Assembly: GCA_019914995.1 (NCBI GenBank)
Contig: CM034129.1
Location: 3,919,725 to 3,983,724, forward strand
Source of the DNA: Acanthochlamys bracteata
Taxonomy: Eukaryota; Streptophyta; Magnoliopsida; Pandanales; Velloziaceae
Reading direction: 5' to 3'
Length of the DNA: 64,000 bases
Below, piece by piece: positions 59,451-64,000 of this stretch (its first letter is position 1; the number at the start of each line of letters is the position of its first letter). The position numbers were made by a program, and so were the translations under genes. The notes beneath the pieces are model-generated. The model made no database searches. It was not told the DNA's origin and worked only from the letters and a program-made list of their open reading frames with translations.

Positions 59451-61286
59451 GATTGCTATCCTGCAAACCAATAAATTACTACAACTCCGTTCTCTCTTCA
59501 AACAGTGAATTCTGAATCAGAGATTTCTAATCAAGAAACAGGGAAGACGTTACTCCGCCGACTTTCGACCCAAATCAGCTTAGTCCTGTCAACAGAGTGC
59601 TAATATAACTTAATAGGTCAGATACGGATTAATTCATTATAGAGCTTATTTTAAATACATCTTACTAAATTTTATAAATTAGAGTTCAACGAAAAGTAAA
59701 ATTCGATAAAAATAAATTTAAAATTATATAAGAAATAAAATGAAATTTATATTGAATTTTAATAGAGATAAAATTCGGTATAAAAATAAAAATTAAGCTC
59801 ATAATTGTAATACATAAAATAATTAAATTTTAAAAAAAATAGAGTTCGGTGTATTTAAAATAAGTCTATAATAAGAATTATAAAAATTAAATTTTAATGA
59901 TAATAAATAAAAATATTAAGTATTATATATTCAAAATAAGAAAACTAATTTTAATATATTCTATAAATAAAGTAATAATTAATCAAATATAATAAATTAA
60001 ATCAAATATATAATTATATTTAAATATTTTTTAATTATTAGTCAATATATGTTATATAATTAAAGTTATGAATTAAAAGATTAATTTTTATCAACTCAAA
60101 TTTGATCAATACTTATTTAATTTATGAGGTTGATTTAGGTTGACTCGATATTAATATAAATTCGTCAAAAATTAAATTCCAATTCGATTTAAATACAATA
60201 GCTTTGGATTGGATACGTGAATAAGGTTATATATTACCATCCTTAACAATCAAATATGAGCCTTTGACAACGCTGATGGAAGTCCTTCTCTATTTCAAAA
60301 ATTAGTTCTTAATAAAATTTTTATATCATTTTAAAATATTATATTATACGTAATAAAATGTTCATATGTATGATCTATATTTGTTTTTGAGATGAAAAAT
60401 TGACAATTTTGTTTTCTGAAAGCCTTATAATTTTTTTCCGAAGAAACTTTTTATTTTAATCAACTCCAAAGGTGGTGTATAGAGACATCTTATTTTATGT
60501 TTAACCATTTGACTATATGCTAACCTGTCCACTTTACTTTCTTTTTCCCCCGTCAAGAAGTAATAAGGTAAACTTTTTTAATTATGAAAACACTTCAAGA
60601 GCTATTTTTATTTAAATATTTTTCATTCTAAAAAGATCAATTTTTCAAATCACTTTAAAAGCACAGGCGATAATCTCCTAGAACCCTTGTCTACTTCACG
60701 ACAGTAGAAAAATAAAATGAAACACAAACCATCTGCAGCATTTGATGAAATCGAATAAACGGCAAACTGAGATTCTCAAACAGGTTTGTGACTGGTCAAT
60801 ACATAAGAAGCCAGCAAGAGTACTAAGCAGCCAAACGCCCAAAGGAATCAAGAAACAATATTTTAAAAAAGCATTTGAGAGTTCTTTTAAATTAGAACTT
60901 TTATAAAATAAAAAATATTTTTATTTTAAAAAAACAAATTCTACTTTATTTACATAAATAATAATAATAATAATAAACTTTTACTATGTAAAACTTTTCT
61001 ATATTTTTTAAAATTTTAAATAAATTCTCTAAATACTTACAAAAAATATTTTAAAAATATGAAATAAAAAATTAAAAAACTGTTTTTGGGGTAAGCATAC
61101 CAAACGCCCCCTAATAGTCGATTAGCAAAATCAAGTACCAGAAATCTTTATTCAACAACATAAAACTGAAAACAAGGTGATTTCTGAAAAATAAAACTAC
61201 AGTCCAACAGTTTCAGCATCTTTCAAGATTCAATATGAAATGCGTCTTACTTGCTGACTTATTTCTCTGAAAACATGACATGACTA
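59451..61286. other. AT-rich intergenic region with transposon debris
   Basis: The DSS1 promoter lies at the left, divergent from nothing obvious. From about 59600 to 60245 the DNA resembles a decayed relative of the hAT-like elements at 6282 and 9573. Its right end read inward is TAAGGATGGTAATATATAACC, but the left end and target duplication were not found. An AAT run of about seven repeats lies at 60957-60976 inside an AT-rich MITE-like copy (about 60860-61115). No coding sequence is seen. Confidence 0.45.
60860..61115. mobile_element. AT-rich MITE-like element, third copy
   Basis: Contains AACTTTTATAAAATAAAAAA followed by TATTTTTATTTT, as in the copies near 34.5 and 35.5 kb. Its right side, TACCAAACGCCCCCTAA, read inward gives TTAGGGGGCGTTTGGTA, a common plant MITE end. 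The left end is weaker (GCATTTGAGAGTTCTTTT). It carries the AAT microsatellite internally. Confidence 0.45.
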
Positions 61287-61607
61287 TCATACATCAAAGA
61301 TGGTACTGAATTTTGTGACTGCTGGAGGCAACAAAATAGCACTGACGAGCACAACTCCAAATATGCGATGCGAGATTGAGTAGGTTGCACTAAGCTGTGG
61401 CTTTTTCAAGATGAGGTTAGGAGATAATGGGCGGTTTGAAACAGCCTTCACAGAATCTAATAATGCCTGACTTCCATGGATGGCTCGGGTTCCATGTGGA
61501 TACATAACATTTTGTGGTATTCCTGCAACAGATGAGGACCCATAAAGAATTCTCCTTACAGTAAAGGATGAGCGACAAAAGTCTTCATTGCTCTGGCAGC
61601 CCATCAT
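61287..61607 (-). CDS. SDH3: Succinate dehydrogenase subunit 3 (cytochrome b560), mitochondrial
   Basis: Membrane anchor subunit of respiratory complex II, which helps bind haem and ubiquinone. The coding region is one exon of 106 residues on the minus strand. Residues 1 to about 60 look like a mitochondrial presequence, basic and Ser-rich. The family signature follows as NRPLSPNLILKKPQLSATYS then ISHRIFG, with the conserved Arg-Pro-Leu-Ser-Pro and Ser-x-x-His-Arg-type residues. A single hydrophobic segment (VVLVSAILLP) and TKFSTIFDV end the protein. Plant SDH3 is known to be shortened compared with other eukaryotes, so the small size fits. An untranslated first exon lies near 62843-62900 (donor GGTGGTAAGTG), joined to an acceptor just before 61611 or 61625. 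Confidence 0.82.
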   Translation of the reverse strand: MMGCQSNEDFCRSSFTVRRILYGSSSVAGIPQNVMYPHGTRAIHGSQALLDSVKAVSNRPLSPNLILKKPQLSATYSISHRIFGVVLVSAILLPPAVTKFSTIFDV

Positions 61608-62842
61608 AGCTCTAAAGAAATACCTGAGGAGTTTATTAAAGGGAAAAGCAACTAAGTACGATATTGGGTTGTAAATCCAATGTCTACAAAAAGCAAAGAA
61701 GAAAAATCATTTTGATTCCTCAATGAACAATGATTAACACAACAATTTGTCTTCTACAACAAAGTAAAGCAGAAAGATAACTTTGATTCCTCAGTGAACA
61801 GATAAACATGCCTACTCATACTGTTAGGACGATTAACTGAATCAGTCCATAAGACGACAATATAAACCAGCACATGAGATTACCATCCTCTTTGATGAAT
61901 AAATGTTTTCCTATATCTAAGATCTTCTCATTAAATAAGGAAATGATTCTGAAATTTTCAGCTAACAGAAATTCAACATAGAAAGCAGAACTAAGGACAC
62001 CAGTTATCTTTGTGAAAAACTACGAATAGATTTTTCAAACAGCATAGTTCTCATAGGTTGAGCTAACTCTTAGTTAACAATTGTCACTGAGAACACTACG
62101 AAAATAACTACGTACAAATAAAAGCAAAGCACAAAAAGATCAAAGGCTTTCAAACGTATAGTCTTCATCAAACACATATGTTGTTATAAGAGTCATACAC
62201 ATCCAAGAACTAAATACTTCTCACAAAGGCATAATTACAATATGTCTTGCTCTTTAATTCTCAGAAATACTCTTGATTGTTCTAGTCTTCAAATGATGCA
62301 GCATTAGACACTTAAACACCTTCGCTTATTGATTCGAAGAATTTCTAAACTAAAGCAAAGCAGACTCCAGCGTTCATACCAATACATTGATCTCTATATT
62401 ACACACATGCTTAGCATCTCTGCACTAAAATCTTTTCTTTGAAAGTCTATATATAGATCAAATATAGCAGAAAGATAAAAAGTTTCAGTTGTACAATTTA
62501 AAGTTTGACGCATCTGAGAGTAATCAATAGGTATCCAGGTTTTGAGCTCCATAGCACAGTTGCCAATCATCTAAATATTCACCAGAACTGAATTTAACAA
62601 TCTGATATTTTCAGAAAAATCACTGAATAAATTTCTAAGTAATTTAAGGAAAAGGGAGAAAATATGATAAATTTCAAAACAACAGAAGAAAAGAAATTCT
62701 AAAACGAAGAACAGATCTAGTAGTTAAACATAGCAAGGAGACTATAACACAAATCAGTTTGGATCAATCGATCGATCTTTTCGTTTCAGATCCATCGAAT
62801 ACCCACAATTTCCATAAAATAGAAGTAAAATAGATCACTTAC
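61608..62842 (-). other. SDH3 5' UTR intron
   Basis: An intron of about 1.2 kb between the untranslated first exon (donor at about 62841) and the exon with the start codon. Two acceptors are possible, CTCAG near 61625 and TTTAG near 61612; both leave the ATG at 61607. No coding sequence, repeat or RNA gene is recognised within it. Confidence 0.55.
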
Positions 62843-62947
62843 CACCGCCGTTGATCACCGTCGCTTGCTACTCGCCGCACCGGTTTCAGTTTCTATTTGC
62901 TCGATCTCCTCTCTTCCCTCCTATAAGAAAGAAAAGGAAATCACACA

Positions 62948-62968
62948 ATCACGTGCAATGCACGTGAT
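62948..62968. promoter_or_regulatory. Double G-box palindrome in the SDH3 promoter
   Basis: ATCACGTGCA and TGCACGTGAT, exact reverse complements, are separated by one base. Each holds a CACGTG G-box core, the target of plant bZIP and bHLH factors. It lies about 50-100 bases upstream of the SDH3 first exon and about 145 bases upstream of the old start codon of the pPLA-I relic on the other strand, so it once may have served both. Confidence 0.65.
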
Positions 62969-63112
62969 CCGCTAAATAGAAGGCATGTGGCGTCTATCTG
63001 GCGCCAAGTCAGAGTCCTTCAGTGTCACTTTTCTTCCAAAGAACAGTTTTCAAGATTTTGCTTTTGTTTATAAGTAGATTCATTCTCTCCGGCCTTCGCG
63101 CCGGCCGTCGCA

Positions 63113-63855
63113 ATGTCATGGCGCCTTGGGTGGAAGCTTCCATCAGAGATCTTCCATCTCTGTCTCGACTAGGGCGATCCATTCCCTGATCCCTCCACCG
63201 CCGTTGCCGGCGAACAACACCATCATCAACAACCCTCTTCTCCTACTCCTCCTGCACCATCAGATCATTTGGATTGACCATCTTACAACCTGAGCTTGGT
63301 GATTTGAAAGGGTTGAAAGTTCTTAGAACTGATAATAATTTGTTGGCTTCTGTACCTGCTAAGTCATTATTTTATTTTAACATTTAACTCATCTGCCGTT
63401 CTTAAGATAGATCACAATCACGTACCTGGTATAATCCATGTACCTGACCTCACCTAGTGGGATAGGCTTTGTTGTTGTTAATTTAACTCTCATGCCTAAG
63501 TTCTTGCTATTGATAATCCGTTAACTGGATTCGTGGCTATTATTATGTAAAACTATCTGGGTTTATTTCTTACGCAGTTGAGCTGAGGCAGTGCGTTGCG
63601 ATGGTGGGGCTATCTGGAGAATAACAACCTAGTTCGTCCTCTACTGGATTTCAGGTCATCTTGTCAACCATGGCTTTCCCTTTCCAGATTTCTGGGTGCG
63701 GTGTTAAGATTGTACTATATCTTATATTTTGGATGTTATGCATATCTGAAAGTTCTCTTCACTCCTTCTGCAGAGCTATGTCGGAGCTTCGTGTCTTAAG
63801 ACTTTTTAGAAATCCACTTGAGTTCCTTCCAGAAATTTTGCATGTAAATATATGA
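63113..63855 (+). pseudogene. Broken patatin-like phospholipase pPLA-I gene, 5' part
   Basis: Intact pPLA-I (Arabidopsis At1g61850) is a large galactolipase/phospholipase with N-terminal leucine-rich and armadillo-like repeats and a patatin domain. Here the start MSWRLGWKLPSEIFHL matches its N-terminus but runs into TAG at 63170-63172. Most of the following exon is missing. Then PELGDLKGLKVLRTDNNLLA and SVP (about 63285-63356), a gap bounded by intron-like signals, VELRQCV with a frame change before NNLVRPLLDFR (about 63575-63652), and ELRVLRLFRNPLEFLPEIL (about 63782-63840). These match successive leucine-rich repeats of the family in order. The relic continues towards or past the window edge. 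No patatin domain is within the window. Confidence 0.85.
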
Positions 63856-64000
63856 ATAGAATGTAAATGGATCATTGTTATTATAGGCCACCTTTCATAT
63901 TCAAGCTTCCTTCAATATATGAATAGCATGTAAATGTATGTGTATAAGACTCTGCCTGGTTAGAGTCTTTGAATTGCTGGTCTTACCTTTTAAATGCTAT
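63856..64000. other. Window edge, probable relic intron
   Basis: Sequence after CAT-GTAAAT at about 63843, which looks like the donor of the next pPLA-I intron. No exon is recognised before the window ends. Confidence 0.35.

Noticed and set aside
59600..59640. Left end of a third copy of the hAT family
   Set aside because: The right end near 60245 is recognisable, but no left terminus with a matching 8-bp duplication was found, so the copy is noted only as debris.

Overview
This is nuclear DNA from a flowering plant, almost certainly a dicot. Coding exons are short and split by AT-rich GT-AG introns, intergenic DNA is AT-rich with many small transposons, and the proteins are typical plant ones: a plastid sugar-phosphate carrier, plastid tryptophan synthase, a DAWDLE-type FHA protein and a Raf-like MAPKKK. 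I cannot name the species. Exon structures were assembled by hand from splice signals, reading phase and family similarity. Positions may be off by a base or two where long single-base runs made counting uncertain.

Layout: 1-1713 is AT-rich upstream DNA. 1714-5224 (+) is a glucose-6-phosphate/phosphate translocator (GPT). 7548-9432 (-) is ribosomal protein eL42. 10832-14014 (-) is the tryptophan synthase beta chain, divergent from 15323-20963 (+), a DAWDLE/SNIP1-like FHA protein whose 5' UTR starts near 14.4 kb. 22.7-24.1 kb (+) is a broken PIG-C (GPI2) gene with a hAT-like insertion inside it. 24886-27138 (-) is an SGP1-like small GTPase. 29834-33787 is a decayed Ty1/copia LTR retrotransposon, pol on the minus strand. 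36878-47372 (+) is a 16-exon Raf-like kinase. 48745-54656 (+) is nucleoporin NUP88/MOS7. 55.2-57.2 kb (+) is a broken N6-methyl-AMP deaminase gene. 57732-59450 (-) is the proteasome subunit DSS1/SEM1. 61287-61607 (-) is succinate dehydrogenase subunit 3 with a 5' UTR exon near 62.9 kb. From 63113 to the window edge (+) is a broken patatin-like phospholipase pPLA-I gene.

The genes are unrelated housekeeping and signalling loci, with no operon or cluster logic. The clearest larger pattern is that nine of the twelve gene positions look intact and three (PIG-C, MAPDA, pPLA-I) are relics. Two of the relics keep intron-like gaps, so they are not processed copies. This is what loss of duplicates after a whole-genome or segmental duplication would leave. 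GPT, TSB and SGP occur in the same order as Arabidopsis At5g54800, At5g54810 and At5g54840 (locus numbers from memory), which supports an old collinear block.

Small DNA transposons are frequent. Four hAT-like elements have 8-bp target duplications and related termini. A fifth of another family, a Tourist-like element and an AT-rich MITE-like family are also present. I found no CRISPR array, rRNA or convincing tRNA gene, and no previously undescribed biological system.
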